Below the pieces are notes generated by a model. That model saw only the letters and a list, made by a program, of their open reading frames with translations, ran no database searches and was not told where the DNA came from. Shown one piece after another: positions 45,579 through 54,761 of a DNA stretch of 64,000 nt (positions are counted from its first letter, which is position 1; every line of letters starts with the position of its first letter). This DNA is from Calothrix sp. FI2-JRJ7 (GTDB taxonomy: Bacteria; Cyanobacteriota; Cyanobacteriia; Cyanobacteriales; Nostocaceae), in NCBI GenBank assembly GCA_019359675.1, contig JAHHGX010000080.1:118960-182959 (forward strand). Reading direction: 5' to 3'. The translations under genes were made by a program, and so were the position numbers.

Positions 45579-46250
45579 ATGAAAGTTGTAAAAAAACTGA
45601 TTGTTTCTTTATTTATTGTGACAGTGGCAGCTAGTCTTAGTAGCTGTGCATCAAACCCAAATGAAAAAACGAGTGAAGCACCCGTGACAACTACACCTAG
45701 TGTCGCAGCATCACCCACACCTGATATTATCGCAGTAACACCGACTGAAACCCCCACCGTTACTGTATCGCCAACACCAACTAGTGAGGCACCTTCCGTT
45801 ACAACAGATCCTTCTCAATCTCCCTCACCGAGTGCAGCAAAATTACGCGAAAAAACACTTACCTATAACGCTATTCCCACAGAAAGCGAGGCGCCTGCTG
45901 GTAAAACAGTAGACGTTACCGTGTATACTATTGATTCACAGTGCCAAGATTTTGTGTCGAAAAAAACAAGCGTTCCTGCGGATGAACCCGTTGCAGGAGC
46001 AGTAGGTAGAGCATTAGAAGGACACAATAACGGAGACTTTAGCTTATCCGGGTATCGTGTAAGCGTTCAAAATGGTACAGCTACAGTAGACTTACGAGTA
46101 GCACCCAACTCTAAACGGTCATTAAGTTCACTTTCAAGTTGCGAAAACTCAGCTATATTTGGTAGCGTCAGCAGAACTTTAACCAGCAACAGTAAATGGA
46201 AAATTAAAAACGTCCGCTTCACAGAAAAAGGAGAAGAAGTCGTATTTTAG
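45579..46250 (+). CDS. GerMN-domain lipoprotein
   Basis: 223 aa. ATG 45579 is chosen over GTG 45570 because GGAGAG lies ~11 bp before it. Signal peptide with lipobox ending LSSC near residue 23, then a Ser/Thr/Pro-rich linker (~24-90), then a GerMN domain (VDVTVYTIDSQC, GYRVSVQNGTATVDL, ALEGHNNGD). Expected on the periplasmic face of a membrane; the domain is known from spore-germination proteins but its role in cyanobacteria is unknown. The TAG stop is followed by a second TAG and a hairpin repeat. Confidence 0.85.
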   Translation: MKVVKKLIVSLFIVTVAASLSSCASNPNEKTSEAPVTTTPSVAASPTPDIIAVTPTETPTVTVSPTPTSEAPSVTTDPSQSPSPSAAKLREKTLTYNAIPTESEAPAGKTVDVTVYTIDSQCQDFVSKKTSVPADEPVAGAVGRALEGHNNGDFSLSGYRVSVQNGTATVDLRVAPNSKRSLSSLSSCENSAIFGSVSRTLTSNSKWKIKNVRFTEKGEEVVF

Positions 46251-46253
46251 TAG

Positions 46254-46312
46254 GGTGCGTGACGCTATCAACAAATCCAAACGAAGTAAATAACCTAGTA
46301 GCGTCACGCACC
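46254..46312. repeat. GGTGCGTGACGCT hairpin
   Basis: Arms GGTGCGTGACGCT/AGCGTCACGCACC, starting 4 bp after the lipoprotein stop. Confidence 0.85.
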
Positions 46313-46433
46313 AAATTAAAAAAATTATAAACCAAAGCCTGGAGAGGCGCCTTATTTAAATTGGATGGTATGCACCAAATTAAAAAAATTATAAAATAAA
46401 GCGGAGTTAGGCGCCTTATTTAAATTGAATGGT
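46309..46433 (+). repeat. Tandem duplication of a ~62-bp unit
   Basis: CACCAAATTAAAAAAATTAT to AGGCGCCTTATTTAAATTGG is repeated twice in a row (46309-46370, 46371-46433) with few differences, between two GGTGCGTGA hairpins. Both copies contain GGCGCC. Confidence 0.75.
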
Positions 46434-46490
46434 GCGTGAAAGCACTAGATTAAGCGTAATGTTGATTGGTTATAATGGCTTTCACGCACC
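46431..46490. repeat. GGTGCGTGAAAGC hairpin
   Basis: Arms GGTGCGTGAAAGC/GCTTTCACGCACC; the repeat edge CTA supplies the TAG stop of the next gene (46491). Confidence 0.85.
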
Positions 46491-46751
46491 CTACCTTGAC
46501 AACCATTGTTCGACTAATTCAGCGATAACATCACTCATTTGTCGGTCTTGAGATAATGCTGCTGCCTTCATTCTTCGATGTAACTGTTTTGGTAAATAAA
46601 TAGTTGTACGAATATAGTTAGGGTCTGTACTTTTACTCTTTATACCTAATTTATCTTCTTCTACAATCGATGGTAACTCATCGCGTTGTTTACGACTACG
46701 CGCTGCATCAATCAAATCATCAAAACGACTACCCTTCTTTTTTTCACTCAT
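46491..46751 (-). CDS. Ribbon-helix-helix (CopG/ParB-like) partner of ParA
   Basis: 86 aa. Basic N-terminus, then a C-terminal ribbon-helix-helix: YIRTTIYLPKQLHRRMKAAAL, SQDRQMSDVIAELVEQWL. Starts 8 bp after the ParA stop, so both are one operon. Likely the centromere-binding half of a partition system or an autorepressor. The stop codon is made by the flank of the adjoining hairpin repeat, so the original C-terminus may have been slightly changed. Confidence 0.8.
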   Translation of the reverse strand: MSEKKKGSRFDDLIDAARSRKQRDELPSIVEEDKLGIKSKSTDPNYIRTTIYLPKQLHRRMKAAALSQDRQMSDVIAELVEQWLSR

Positions 46752-46759
46752 ATAATAAT

Positions 46760-47380
46760 TTATGTATTCCTATCCGTTACAGGAGTGGTATTGTTGCACA
46801 TTTCTTTCCCTACTTCTACATAGCTTCTCCACGCAATTTTCGCTTTTGAGTCTTTGACTGCGTTTACTGGCACCCCCTCTAATGCTGCATCTTGAAATAC
46901 ACTCAGGCGCCTTATACTTGTTTTAAATAATGGTACTCCGATACTTTCCAACGTTATACGCGCTTCTTCTCCTGCTTTATTTGGATGCGGTGGAACTAAT
47001 GTTAGTAACACACGATACTTCGCTCTAACTCCTTTCAAGGCACTAAACATTTGTAAAGTCGCTGCCATAGACATTGCATCCGGTGCTGTCGGAATAACTA
47101 GTAAATCACACCCACGTGCTAATGTTTTTAAATCACTCAGCGATGGTCGTGCTGGAGTGTCTATAACTATATGCTCGTAAAGTCTTGCTAAATTTACTCC
47201 TTTTTCTTCGTCTGCCACTTTAAAAGGTAAACTACCACGATTTGACCAATCTAATGAACAACGATTTAAGTCACCATCTATTAACAACGTATCAGCTTGT
47301 GTTTGTAAATACGTTGCTAAGTGCAGTGCTGTTGTTGACTTCCCTACTCCCCCTTTAAAGGCTGCTACTGTCACAATCAT
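46760..47380 (-). CDS. parA: ParA-family partition ATPase
   Basis: 206 aa, short ParA/MinD type. Deviant Walker A KGGVGKST at residues 10-17, DGDLNRCSLDW, Walker A'/B-like IVIDTPARPS near 72, and LVIPTAPDAMSM near 95. No N-terminal DNA-binding extension, so type Ib-like with RHH partner. Such a pair is usual on plasmids; with the adjacent integrase it suggests integrated plasmid or element DNA, though orphan chromosomal ParA proteins also position other cargo. Confidence 0.88.
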   Translation of the reverse strand: MIVTVAAFKGGVGKSTTALHLATYLQTQADTLLIDGDLNRCSLDWSNRGSLPFKVADEEKGVNLARLYEHIVIDTPARPSLSDLKTLARGCDLLVIPTAPDAMSMAATLQMFSALKGVRAKYRVLLTLVPPHPNKAGEEARITLESIGVPLFKTSIRRLSVFQDAALEGVPVNAVKDSKAKIAWRSYVEVGKEMCNNTTPVTDRNT

Positions 47381-47631
47381 ACGTTTTCAGTATTTATACG
47401 GCAAATATACCAGATTCGGCGCCTATATGTATAGATGTTTAGGCATTTAAATGCAATAAAATTAAAATATTAATAAAAAATTAAATTTTAATTTAATTAA
47501 TCGCTTTTTTAATAGATAAAATTTAATAATTTATTTAGATTTTGTCAAATATTTTGAGTTTAGAAAAAAGCGTAAATATTTGTTATGATTTTGAGACAAT
47601 TCAAAGAATAGACAAATATTTTATAAACCAG

Positions 47632-47991
47632 ATGACCGACTTTCGAGAAATTAAAGAATGGGAAAAAGCCCATGAGTTAACAGTTGCTGTCTATCAAGCT
47701 ACACAAGAGTTTCCAGAGGTGGAAATTTTGGGTTTGACGCAGCAAATACGTTTAGCTTGTTCTGCTATTCCAATTAAAATTGCTCAGGGATATGATAGGG
47801 AAGATTATGAAGAAAAGATTAATTATTTGGAATTAGCAAGCGATAATGCTACAGAAGTTCAATACTTTCTTTTACTCAGTTACGAGTTACAAATGTTACC
47901 CATTGAAGATTATGACCGTTTGGTAAGTAAAGCTGTGGAGGTAAGAGAAGCGATAGATAAGTTAATTACAAAGTTCAATAATAAATTTTAG
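47632..47991 (+). CDS. Four helix bundle protein (23S rRNA IVP family)
   Basis: 119 aa from ATG 47632; the TTG at 47542 would add 30 residues without family match. MTDFREIKEWEKAHELTVAVY, CSAIPIKIAQGYDR and NATEVQYFLLLSYEL show the family's pattern (usually S..SNIAEG). Cytosolic; first noted in 23S rRNA intervening sequences, common in cyanobacteria, function unknown. Confidence 0.82.
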   Translation: MTDFREIKEWEKAHELTVAVYQATQEFPEVEILGLTQQIRLACSAIPIKIAQGYDREDYEEKINYLELASDNATEVQYFLLLSYELQMLPIEDYDRLVSKAVEVREAIDKLITKFNNKF

Positions 47992-48019
47992 GCAATAAGA
48001 TTTTTTAATAAATCTTCAA

Positions 48020-48472
48020 ATGATACAACTTACTACCTCACATTTACAAATCATTTACAATCATGCAGAAGGCGCCTATCCTGAAGAGTGCTGTGGTATT
48101 CTACTTGGTGTAGCTTCGGGGAGTAATAAGGAATGCGTCAAAGTTATTACTACAGAGAATGTTTGGAATACGCAAGAAGATACACCTGATTTGTTTATGA
48201 ATCCAGAAACGAGTCGGAATCGAAGGTATACAATTGCACCTAGAGATTTGATGAAAGCACAAAAACAAGCAAGACAAGATTCATTGAATATCATTGGAAT
48301 ATTTCATTCGCACACTGATAATTTAGCGGTTCCTTCGGAGTTTGACCGTGAGTATGCTTGGCAATCATATTCGTATATTATTGTTTCTGTCTATGAGGGA
48401 AAAGCTAGGGATGTGAAAAGCTGGTATTTGGACGAAACTCATCATTTTATTGAAGAAGTCGTTCGATATTAG
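48020..48472 (+). CDS. M67 family JAMM/MPN+ metallopeptidase
   Basis: 150 aa. Catalytic Glu in PEECCGILLG near residue 22, then the Zn site IFHSHTDNLAVPSEFD near 93-107 (HxH...SxxD). Bacterial members process ubiquitin-like sulfur carriers (ThiS/MoaD type) or deconjugate them. No thiS-like gene is adjacent. Intact. Confidence 0.87.
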   Translation: MIQLTTSHLQIIYNHAEGAYPEECCGILLGVASGSNKECVKVITTENVWNTQEDTPDLFMNPETSRNRRYTIAPRDLMKAQKQARQDSLNIIGIFHSHTDNLAVPSEFDREYAWQSYSYIIVSVYEGKARDVKSWYLDETHHFIEEVVRY

Positions 48473-48480
48473 ATATATAT

Positions 48481-48765
48481 TTAATCGTCGAAAAATATAT
48501 TGATATATTCTTTTGCGTCAAACCCGGTTTGCTCACCTGTTTTCATGAAGTGTTCGAGTTCCATTTGGAAGTGTTCTATTTCAAAATCTGATAAGTCGAT
48601 GGGTTTTGCTTGTGATGGTGGCTTTTTGACTATGCGCGCTTGATATGTGTTTAAATCTATATCAACAAGGTTGTCTCCGGCGCCTTGTTGTAATAATTTT
48701 AAATATTCTTGTTTTGGTAAGCTCCAGTAAGAACCAAGTTGAATTACATAAAATCGACGAGCCAT
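48481..48765 (-). CDS. Small hypothetical protein
   Basis: 94 aa, MARRFYVIQLGSYWSLPKQ at the start; acidic C-terminus (DFEIEHFQMELEHFM). No known domain recognised. Convergent with the JAMM gene, 8 bp between stops. Confidence 0.55.
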   Translation of the reverse strand: MARRFYVIQLGSYWSLPKQEYLKLLQQGAGDNLVDIDLNTYQARIVKKPPSQAKPIDLSDFEIEHFQMELEHFMKTGEQTGFDAKEYINIFFDD

Positions 48766-48788
48766 AGTATATTAGGTGAATAAAAAGA

Positions 48789-48827
48789 AAGAAACCAGAC
48801 TTCGCTATTGATGTCAGGTTTCTTTTT
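48789..48827 (+). terminator. Hairpin upstream of the beta-CASP gene
   Basis: AAGAAACC-A-GAC pairs with GTC-A-GGTTTCTT around a 12-nt loop, followed by TTTC. It lies between divergently oriented genes, so it could be a diverged GAAACC-family repeat instead. Confidence 0.4.
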
Positions 48828-48877
48828 CTAAGTTAGAAGTTTTTAGTGGTTAGAGTATATTACTTTTTATAATTTTT

Positions 48878-51355
48878 ATGGCAGATTCTCAACAAAACTT
48901 AACAACAGAAATATTTTGTTGTTTAGAAGGAAGCATTGAAAACCAATGTCTGACCACTATAACTGGTGAAGTCCTTAAAATAAAGGGCAATTGTGAGTTT
49001 AGGAGTGCGGGTATTTGGATATGCATTCCTGCTACCGACTCGAATGGTACTGTAGTAAGTGTTTCAATTGTTTCTCAGGTAGAGTCAGCACAACAGTCTT
49101 ATTGTATTGGCAGAGTCACACAAGTCGCTAAACGTGGCACTATTTTAGTGAAGGTATCCAATAGCTGTAAAATTACTTTTACAACTACGCAAATTTTACA
49201 CGTTAGTAGTATTTATCGATTGGACTTTGAGTTTCTTTCTGGAAAGTTATATGTAACTACAGCGATTAAATTTGATTCCGATTACCAAAATCAACCAATA
49301 TCGGTACCGTTACCAGAAACAGTTGTAGAACCTGTGGCAATTCCTGCTACGGTTAATACAGCTACTACAGTTGCTACGCCGAAAACACTAGAACAAATAT
49401 GGCGTGAAAAGTTAGAACCGTTGATATTAGAGAAAATACCAGGAATAAAAATTTATGAATTTAATGTGTACACTGGGGTTTTGGAGTGGGAAGGTACGCT
49501 ACAAGAGAAAAGGTATCGAGTTCAGGGTACTGTTGGGTCTACTTCTTTACTTATTTATGAGTTGGGGTCTTATCACCAATTAGCATTGAGCGATGATAGT
49601 GATATAGATGATGATGATTTTGATGATGAAGACGAAGACGAAGAGGAAAACGAAGACGATATATTAAGGGTTACACCTTTAGGCGCCGCGCGTTCGATAG
49701 GCGCCTCTTGTTTTAAAGTAGAAATAGGAAAGTATGAAATAGTGCTGGATGCGGGGACTCGACCGAAAGGGGATAATCCGTTACCAGCGTTTGAGTTACT
49801 GAAAAACCCTAATCTTATATTAATTACACACGCGCACTCTGACCATATCGGCGCCTTACCTGTGTTACATCGTATGTTCAAAGCGACACCGATGATTTGT
49901 ACTCCAGGTACTCGGTCGATTGCACGGGTGATGTTGGAAGATTGTTTGAAGGTGACTTTAAAGAATGAAGACTTTGAACCTTTATTTGAAGAGCAAGATT
50001 TACAGCAAACGCTTTTACACCTGGAAACTCAACCTATTGGTGTAGAGTTTGAACCATTACCAGGTTTAACCGTTAAGTTTATCAATGCTGGACATATTGT
50101 TGGCGCCGCTTGTATTTATTTAAAGTATGGCAATCGTAGTTTAGTATATACAGGAGACTATAATATTGCCAATAGTCGAACTACGGTGGGACTAAAATTA
50201 GCTGATTTACCTACTGCTGATATTTTAATCACAGAAGCAACTTATGGCGCCGCAATTCATCCCAGTCGCAAACAGCAAGAAACTGAGTTAGTACAGGCAG
50301 TTTGGAATGTAGTTGCCAAAGGTGGTAATGTGTTAATTCCCGCTTTTGCTCTCGGACGTGCCCAAGAAATTATTTTACTACTCAAAACCAGCGCTTTATT
50401 CACGAATAGTAATATTCCCATCTTTGTGGATGGGTTGGTGAGAAAGATTACTGATGTATTTAATGATAATTTAGACTTGTTACCCGAAGCGGTTAGTAAT
50501 TTTGCAGCAAATTGTCGGATTCCACCGTTTTGTGATGGAAAAAAGGTGATTTTTGTCGCTGATACTAAGGAACGTCCATTTGCGATGGTTCAACCTAGTG
50601 TAATTATTGCCTCTTCTGGAATGCTGACTGGTGGCGCCTCAGTTTATTATGCCAAATCTTTGTTAGAAAGAGATGATGCGGCTATTTTTATGAGTGGGTA
50701 TACCGACGAAGAATCACCGGGACGATTATTACAAAGTATGAAGTCGGGTGAAGTTGTGACGATGGATGGAGTGGATTATACAGTAAAAGCGGAAATTCGT
50801 AAATTTAATTTATCTGCTCATACCGACCGGATTGGTATAGGACAAGTTATTGCCAAAGTGGCGCCGCGTCATTTAATTTTAATACATGGAATGCCCGATA
50901 GTCTTTACGATTTAGCACGAACCGATTTACAAAAGAATCACGTTGTGCATATTCCATCTTGTGGGGAGACTATAGAATATGGAGTGTTTCCAGATTTTTT
51001 GAGTCAAAAACGACAAGTAGAAATAGAACACCCCAAAGAGGTGGAATTAGAAATTGTAGCAGAACATGACGGCGCCTGGATTCGTATTCCTCAAGAAGTA
51101 GTAGATACAGACCCTCGTTGGCAAACTTTATCACAAGTAGGTATTATTCGGGCAAAATGGCATCGAGATAGTTTGATGTTACTACCAATAACAAAGAAAC
51201 AAATACCAAAAAAACCACCGATGATAACTGCTGGGAATTGCTGTGCAAGATGTAAATACTTTGATGGTAGTTTATGTTTAATGCCAGAAAGTATATTTCA
51301 TAACCGTCAAATTGCTCCTGAAGGCAGTTGTCCCGAATTTACATTAAATGCGTAA
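48878..51355 (+). CDS. MBL-fold beta-CASP RNA-specificity nuclease, extended
   Basis: 825 aa. The first ~240 residues are beta-rich and cyanobacterial; an Asp/Glu-only linker follows (about 240-262). The metallo-beta-lactamase core starts near 275 with the Zn motif HAHSDHIG near 318, the GHIVGAA block and YTGDYN near 420; the beta-CASP part includes PAFALGRAQE, then the RNA-metabolising-MBL region with SAHTDR near 645. The C-terminus adds a Cys cluster (CCARCKYFDGSLC...C, 787-822) that could bind Zn or Fe-S. Likely an RNA endo/exonuclease of the CPSF73-like group. A hairpin repeat follows its stop. Confidence 0.88.
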   Translation: MADSQQNLTTEIFCCLEGSIENQCLTTITGEVLKIKGNCEFRSAGIWICIPATDSNGTVVSVSIVSQVESAQQSYCIGRVTQVAKRGTILVKVSNSCKITFTTTQILHVSSIYRLDFEFLSGKLYVTTAIKFDSDYQNQPISVPLPETVVEPVAIPATVNTATTVATPKTLEQIWREKLEPLILEKIPGIKIYEFNVYTGVLEWEGTLQEKRYRVQGTVGSTSLLIYELGSYHQLALSDDSDIDDDDFDDEDEDEEENEDDILRVTPLGAARSIGASCFKVEIGKYEIVLDAGTRPKGDNPLPAFELLKNPNLILITHAHSDHIGALPVLHRMFKATPMICTPGTRSIARVMLEDCLKVTLKNEDFEPLFEEQDLQQTLLHLETQPIGVEFEPLPGLTVKFINAGHIVGAACIYLKYGNRSLVYTGDYNIANSRTTVGLKLADLPTADILITEATYGAAIHPSRKQQETELVQAVWNVVAKGGNVLIPAFALGRAQEIILLLKTSALFTNSNIPIFVDGLVRKITDVFNDNLDLLPEAVSNFAANCRIPPFCDGKKVIFVADTKERPFAMVQPSVIIASSGMLTGGASVYYAKSLLERDDAAIFMSGYTDEESPGRLLQSMKSGEVVTMDGVDYTVKAEIRKFNLSAHTDRIGIGQVIAKVAPRHLILIHGMPDSLYDLARTDLQKNHVVHIPSCGETIEYGVFPDFLSQKRQVEIEHPKEVELEIVAEHDGAWIRIPQEVVDTDPRWQTLSQVGIIRAKWHRDSLMLLPITKKQIPKKPPMITAGNCCARCKYFDGSLCLMPESIFHNRQIAPEGSCPEFTLNA

Positions 51356-51360
51356 CGTAG

Positions 51361-51421
51361 GGTGCGTGAAAGCCTTTACAATACATCAATAAAATGTAAA
51401 ATCAAACTGCTTTCACGCACC
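51361..51421. repeat. GGTGCGTGAAAGC hairpin
   Basis: Arms GGTGCGTGAAAGC/GCTTTCACGCACC beginning 6 bp after the preceding stop. Confidence 0.85.
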
Positions 51422-51536
51422 TAATACTGAATTTACTAAAAAATCTGGCTGCAACAAGCATTAGGAAAAGGTCAATTTGAACAACTAGATAATCTTGTTT
51501 CACCTAAAATTAGTTATTTATGGGAAACAGCAAAAC

Positions 51537-52226
51537 ATGTTATTTCGCCAACTTTTTGATAAACAAAGCAGTACATACACTTATTTGATAGCTGATGAAA
51601 AGACAAAAAATGCAGTATTAGTTGACTCTGTTTTAGAGCAAGTCGAACGCGATTTAAAGATGCTGCGAGAATTGGGGTTAACTTTATGCTATAGTATAGA
51701 AACCCATATTCATGCTGACCATGTTACAGGCGCCGAAAAGTTGCAAGAAGCAACGGGGTGTTTAAAGATTTTACCAGAATATACTAAAAATAATTGCGCT
51801 GACCGTAAAATTAAAGATGGGGAAATTTTACAATTAGGTGAGATAGAAATCAAAGCGATAGCAACCCCAGGACACACAGATACTCATGTAGCTTATTTAA
51901 TAAATCAACTTTTAGTGTTGACAGGAGATTCGTTATTAATTCGTAGTTGTGGTAGAACAGACTTTCAAAGTGGAAATGCTGGTACTTTGTATGATTCCGT
52001 TACCCAAAGATTATTTACTTTAGATAATAATACCTTAGTATATCCTGGTCATGATTATCAAGGGTTTACAGTATCTACTATTGGTGAAGAAAAACTATTC
52101 AACGTACGATTTAAAGGACATAACCGCGATAGTTTTATTGAATTGATGAATAATTTAAATTTGCCTTATCCTGAAAAAATGACGGTTGTAGTCCCAGCAA
52201 ATGAAGCTTGTGGCAATATTTATTAA
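51537..52226 (+). CDS. MBL-fold hydrolase, persulfide dioxygenase (ETHE1)-like
   Basis: 229 aa from ATG 51537; TTG 51495 is less likely. Motifs THIHADHVTGA near residue 54, TPGHTD near 110, CGRTDFQSG near 145 and PGHDY near 182 match ETHE1/persulfide dioxygenase proteins, which oxidise glutathione persulfide to sulfite with one iron. An open fragment just upstream (WLQQALGKGQFEQLDNL and on to ISYLWETA) overlaps the start in another frame and looks like the tail of a lost gene. Confidence 0.85.
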   Translation: MLFRQLFDKQSSTYTYLIADEKTKNAVLVDSVLEQVERDLKMLRELGLTLCYSIETHIHADHVTGAEKLQEATGCLKILPEYTKNNCADRKIKDGEILQLGEIEIKAIATPGHTDTHVAYLINQLLVLTGDSLLIRSCGRTDFQSGNAGTLYDSVTQRLFTLDNNTLVYPGHDYQGFTVSTIGEEKLFNVRFKGHNRDSFIELMNNLNLPYPEKMTVVVPANEACGNIY

Positions 52227-52711
52227 CTGTGATGTTAATTGATTGACGAAAAATAATTTTTGGGTTAGCAATTCATGGACAACATCAAATAAGAAAATAC
52301 ATGTCCAAGCTTATTACTGTAAAGATGGAACTTATGTAAAAGCTTATACGCGCGATAAATAAGTTAAGGTAGGAAAATGTGAACCACGGTTCACATTTCT
52401 ACAGGCGCCAAATATAGAAACCCGGTTGATGTGGTATTATTGATGGCTGTGGTACTTGCGACACCGTCTTAGCAACAACTGGTCATAATAAAGAGTGGTG
52501 CGTGACGCTAGAGGTATTGTAAATACGTTGATATTTGTTCGTAGCGTCACGCACCCTACGTTTTTCGATGTTGTCATAATGATATTATAGAAAATCGGGT
52601 TTATTTGGGTTGTTATGTGCTAGAATTGGTAGCTGCGGCACTCGCGATAACGTCTTGGCATACTGGCGCCAACCGAAGGCGCATGGGTCGATGTTATACA
52701 ACGTGAGTACT
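52227..52711. other. Intergenic with repeats
   Basis: Holds the palindrome ATGTGAACCACGGTTCACAT (52377-52396), a partial AGAAACCCGGTT, two GGCGCC, and the hairpin at 52497-52555. Two diverged copies of a GGTACTTGCGAC..GTCTTAGC-like sequence (near 52450 and 52630) are seen. No intact gene. Confidence 0.5.
52497..52555. repeat. GGTGCGTGACGCTA hairpin
   Basis: 14-bp arms GGTGCGTGACGCTA/TAGCGTCACGCACC. Confidence 0.85.
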
Positions 52712-54001
52712 ATGTCTTTTTCAACACTTGGTTTGTCGAATGAAATTATCCGTGCTGTGACTGAGCTAGGATATACGCAACCTACACCGATTCAAATGCA
52801 GGCAATTCCTGCTGTACTTTTAGGGAATGATTTGTTGGCAGGTGCCCAAACGGGTACTGGGAAAACCGCGAGCTTTACTCTACCTTTACTACAGCGGTTA
52901 TCTGAAAGTAGCAATAAAAACAGTCAAAGCGAAGGATACGCACCAATTCGAGCGTTAATTTTGACACCAACGCGCGAACTTGCTGCACAAGTACAAGAAA
53001 GTGTTTATCAATATGGTAAATATCTAAATTTGAGGTCGATGGCAATGTTTGGTGGTGTAAACATCAATCAGCAAAAACGACGCTTGAGGAATGGTGTAGA
53101 TATTGTCGTTGCCACACCTGGGCGCCTTTTAGACCATGTGCAGCAGGGTACAATTAATCTATCAAACATTGAGTTCTTAATATTAGATGAAGCCGACCGA
53201 ATGTTAGATATGGGCTTTATTCGCGATATACGTCGTATTTTGAAGCTTTTACCTAGAAAACGACAGAATTTACTATTTTTTGCAACATTCTCCGACGAAA
53301 TAAAAGGACTTGCCGCAAGTTTACTTAATCATCCGACAATGATTGAAGTGGCACGTCGTAATGTTACCGCTGGTACGGTGACACAAAAAGTATACCAAGT
53401 TGATGGTAATAAGAAGCGCCAATTACTATCTCATTTGATTAAACAAGACAAATGGTATCAAGTACTTGTATTTACGCGCACTAAGCATGGCGCCGACCGT
53501 TTGGTTGAACAGTTAGGTCAAGACCGTATTCAAGCGTTGGCAATTCACGGAAACAAAAGTCAGTCAGCTCGTACCTTTGCTTTAACGAAGTTCAAAAACG
53601 GTAATTTACAGGTGCTAGTAGCAACAGATATTGCCGCAAGGGGTCTTGATATTAATGAATTGCCCCATGTCGTCAACTTCGATTTACCCAACGTCCCATC
53701 CGATTACGTTCATCGTATTGGTCGTACTGGTCGTGCTGGTGCTTCAGGTGAAGCTGTATCATTAGTATGTCCCGAAGAATCTAAGCTATTGGCAGACATT
53801 GAAACACTAATCGCAGTTAAATTGCCTAGGGAAACAATTATCGGTTTTAGTTCTAACCCACAAACTAAACCTGAAAAAACTCCAGATAAAGGCAAAATGC
53901 AACCTAAAGAATTCAGTCAACGTACAAACCGAGTCGGCGCCAAATCAGGTACAAAAAAACCAGGAACACGAGGTAAAATCAAACGGGAGCGACCGAAGTA
54001 A
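52712..54001 (+). CDS. DEAD-box RNA helicase (RhlE-like)
   Basis: 429 aa from ATG 52712; an upstream ATG at 52610 adds 34 residues of repeat-derived sequence. Q motif GYTQPTPIQ, motif I AQTGTGKT near residue 48, DEAD near 160, FAT in place of SAT near 193, RGLDI near 315 and [10 protein letters not shown] near 340. Basic C-terminal tail ([14 protein letters not shown]) probably binds RNA. Related to CrhR-type cold/redox-responsive helicases of cyanobacteria, but I cannot assign it to crhR. Confidence 0.92.
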   Translation: MSFSTLGLSNEIIRAVTELGYTQPTPIQMQAIPAVLLGNDLLAGAQTGTGKTASFTLPLLQRLSESSNKNSQSEGYAPIRALILTPTRELAAQVQESVYQYGKYLNLRSMAMFGGVNINQQKRRLRNGVDIVVATPGRLLDHVQQGTINLSNIEFLILDEADRMLDMGFIRDIRRILKLLPRKRQNLLFFATFSDEIKGLAASLLNHPTMIEVARRNVTAGTVTQKVYQVDGNKKRQLLSHLIKQDKWYQVLVFTRTKHGADRLVEQLGQDRIQALAIHGNKSQSARTFALTKFKNGNLQVLVATDIAARGLDINELPHVVNFDLPNVPSDYVHRIGRTGRAGASGEAVSLVCPEESKLLADIETLIAVKLPRETIIGFSSNPQTKPEKTPDKGKMQPKEFSQRTNRVGAKSGTKKPGTRGKIKRERPK

Positions 54002-54018
54002 ATTAATTAGAGTTTAAT

Positions 54019-54759
54019 TTACAGTATTTGTGATAAGAATTTGCGGGTGCGGTCTTGGGTGGGGTTTTGGAAAAAATTAGTAGGGGTTGCTTCTTCGACT
54101 ATTACACCGCTATCCATAAATATTACTCGGTCGGCGACTTCACGCGCAAACCCAACTTCGTGGGTGACGACTACCATTGTCATACCATCCGCAGCTAATT
54201 TTTTCATTGTCTCCAAAACTTCGCGCACCATTTCGGGGTCAAGAGCAGAAGTTGGTTCATCAAATAACATAACTTTGGGTTGCATAGCTAAAGCTCTAGC
54301 GATAGCAACCCGTTGTTGTTGTCCACCCGATAGTTGTCCTGGATATTTTTGTGCTTGTTCTAATATTCCAACTCTCTCAAGCAACTGCATAGCAACTTCA
54401 TTCGCTTTCGCTTTCGACCATTTTCTTACCCATATCGGCGCCAGTGTAATATTATCGAGTACAGTTAGATGTGGAAATAAATTAAACTGTTGAAACACCA
54501 TTCCCACTTCTCTACGAACAGCGTCAATATTCCGCAAATCATCAGTTAAAGCAATACCATCAATTTCAATACGTCCCTGCTGATACTCCTCCAAAGCATT
54601 AAAAGTGCGAATAAACGTAGACTTTCCAGAACCAGATGGTCCCATAATCACAACGACCTCTCCCCGGTTCACCGTCAAACTCACACCCCGTAAAACCTGA
54701 AACTTTCCATACCACTTTTGAACATTCTCAGCAACAATAACAACATCTTGCGTACTCAT
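54019..54759 (-). CDS. Polar amino-acid ABC transporter, ATP-binding protein
   Basis: 246 aa. Walker [10 protein letters not shown] near residue 41, signature [15 protein letters not shown] near 147, Walker [15 protein letters not shown] and H-loop [11 protein letters not shown] 54759 (MSTQDVV) is used; the extra 25 residues of the longer ORF overlap the permease gene. Last gene of a four-gene cluster (binding protein, two permeases, ATPase), 2 bp after the second permease. Matches GlnQ/AapP and the BgtA-type ATPase of the cyanobacterial N-II system. Confidence 0.92.
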   Translation of the reverse strand: MSTQDVVIVAENVQKWYGKFQVLRGVSLTVNRGEVVVIMGPSGSGKSTFIRTFNALEEYQQGRIEIDGIALTDDLRNIDAVRREVGMVFQQFNLFPHLTVLDNITLAPIWVRKWSKAKANEVAMQLLERVGILEQAQKYPGQLSGGQQQRVAIARALAMQPKVMLFDEPTSALDPEMVREVLETMKKLAADGMTMVVVTHEVGFAREVADRVIFMDSGVIVEEATPTNFFQNPTQDRTRKFLSQIL

Positions 54760-54761
54760 AT

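Noticed and set aside
49573..49881. Minus-strand ORF with a poly-Ser run
   Set aside because: It is the antisense shadow of the Asp/Glu linker of the beta-CASP gene.
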